DNA of 17,985 bases, taken from positions 1-17,985 of the forward strand of contig MU864118.1 in NCBI GenBank assembly GCA_033296885.1, in the 5' to 3' direction. The number at the start of each line of letters is the position of its first letter. Position 1 is the stretch's first letter. The notes under the pieces were generated by a model. It did no database searches. It worked only from the letters and a program-made list of their open reading frames with translations, and was not told where the DNA came from. This DNA is from Triangularia verruculosa (lineage: Eukaryota > Ascomycota > Sordariomycetes > Sordariales > Podosporaceae). Position numbers and translations under genes: made by a program. Of this stretch, positions 17,058 to 17,985 are shown piece after piece.

Positions 17058-17985
17058 ATATACCTAAAAAAACGAAGTTCTAAAAAAAGAAGTTCTTTAA
17101 TAACACTATATCCAGCGTTAGTTTTATTTATAACCCAGTATCATCGGTCAAAGTTATACCACGTAATATTATATATTTATTATATAATATTACATACTTA
17201 TTATATATATATAACTTTTAATTATCGAATTTAATAATATAAATAATATAACGATATAACTTAAACCTTCTAAATACCTCCTTTACTATATTATTTATCG
17301 CTACGCCAATAACTTCCTTACCGTAAAGACTCGCCGACCGGTAAATAATACTATAATACTATAACTTTTATATTAATAGAAATAAAAGGACCGTCTTTAC
17401 TTTTTTACCTTTAATTTTTTATTATTATTTATATTTTAATTAAAATATTTAATTTATATTAAAAACTTTACGAAAGTAAATTACTTTAATTAATATCTTC
17501 AATAAATATAATTAATATATTAAATATATATAATTAATTAATTTATTAATAACTATAGTAAAAAAGTAATATATATACTTTACTCCTTTTATTAATAACC
17601 GGGAAAAACTTAACTTTTAAACTATTAAAATATTATTTATCTTTAAAATATTTAATAAACGAAAAAAAAAAGAAAAATCCCAAACTTAATATATTACTTT
17701 AATAAACGAAAAAAAACTTAACTAAAACTAATTTTAATTCCTTTATTGCTTGAATTAAAAATATATAAATCCTATATTAAACGCCGATAATTATATTAAT
17801 AGTAATAATATATAGAAAAAGGTTTATTATTAAAGGGAAAAAATCGTCGAATAAATATAACGTATAAAGTATTTAACGGAAATTATCGTTAAAATATTTA
17901 TTAAAAATAACTAATTTAATATAATATTAAATAGCTATAAAGAAATTATTATTTTTATAATAATCGTAAAATATTATATTTATAT
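17058..17985 (-). repeat. R13, R copy running off the window
   Basis: A reverse-strand copy from the 3' end (complement of AGAACTTCGTTTTTTTAGG at 17058) through the CCGACCGGTAAATAATAC block to the 5' region, cut by the window edge about 50 bp before its 5' end. It splits the Gypsy-type LTR. RIP-damaged. Confidence 0.85.

Larger units (their letters stand above)
1..17985. other. RIP-type AT-rich transposon block
   Basis: Nearly the whole window is built of A/T runs with TpA dominant. CpA and its complement TpG are almost missing outside small islands, while CpG (TCG, ACG, CCG) is kept. That pattern is the known signature of fungal repeat-induced point mutation acting on both strands. Islands with normal CpA/TpG are 2497-2690, 3870-4345, 7993-8113, 11450-11640, 13236-13348, 13470-13640 and the S insertions. 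No intact gene was found. I did not compute base composition or RIP indices. Confidence 0.9.

Noticed and set aside
1..17985. Mitochondrial or other naturally AT-rich organellar DNA
   Set aside because: The CpA/TpG-specific depletion with retained CpG, the nested nuclear transposons and the absence of organellar genes do not fit.

Overview
The window looks like a stretch of transposon graveyard from a filamentous ascomycete (Pezizomycotina). Most of it is extremely AT-rich, with TpA everywhere and CpA/TpG nearly absent outside small islands, while CpG is kept. This is the footprint of repeat-induced point mutation (RIP, CpA to TpA on both strands). A Fot1/Pogo DNA transposon with a C-terminal zinc knuckle and a Ty3/Gypsy integrase fragment support a fungal origin. 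A Dothideomycete of the Pyrenophora/Parastagonospora/Leptosphaeria kind is my guess and is not proven. I see no intact protein gene, no tRNA or rRNA gene and no host gene.

Layout. 70-365 repeat A1; 333-1512 decayed reverse-strand reading frame interrupted by mini-element S1 (1304-1368); 1513-2464 R1; 2465-5248 R2, split by a 1861-bp Fot1-like transposon (2485-4345); 5249-5629 Gypsy integrase fragment; 5629-7013 R3, R4, R5; 7131-7620 R6; 7716-8113 A2 and A4; 8217-9820 R7 and R8; 9836-10308 decayed 10-bp minisatellites on both sides of repeat B2; 10705-11009 A3; 11024-11165 S2 and S3; 11180-11652 R11; 11653-13224 unidentified AT-rich block; 13236-13348 A5; 13399-13643 R14; 14027-14343 R12; 14413-15359 R9; 15770-16725 R10; 16816-17057 start of a Gypsy-type LTR; 17058-17985 R13.

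The dominant component is a repeat I call R: about 950 bp when complete, 14 copies on both strands. It has a constant 5' end (TCTTAGG) and a constant 3' end (TTCTAGGACACAC or TTTTAGGAC). Two copies have clean 14-bp target-site duplications (TSDs). Three 62-66 bp insertions (S1-S3) are exactly the last part of R and carry their own 12-14 bp TSDs. Their 5' ends fall at the base of a small hairpin conserved in R. A second family (A) behaves the same way: short 113/121-bp copies with 11-bp TSDs and a variable CAT-type tail, plus longer RIP-damaged copies. Long, variable TSDs, truncation from one end and a simple-repeat tail together point to non-LTR (target-primed) retroposition. I found no reverse transcriptase in the window, so any driver would be elsewhere.

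The short S and A copies keep CpA and TpG although they sit in RIP-destroyed DNA, as expected if they are too short for RIP or arrived after it. Together the families form a layered record: Gypsy and unknown elements at the bottom, R and A copies inserted in them, the Fot1 element inside R2, and tiny S/A-short insertions among the youngest.
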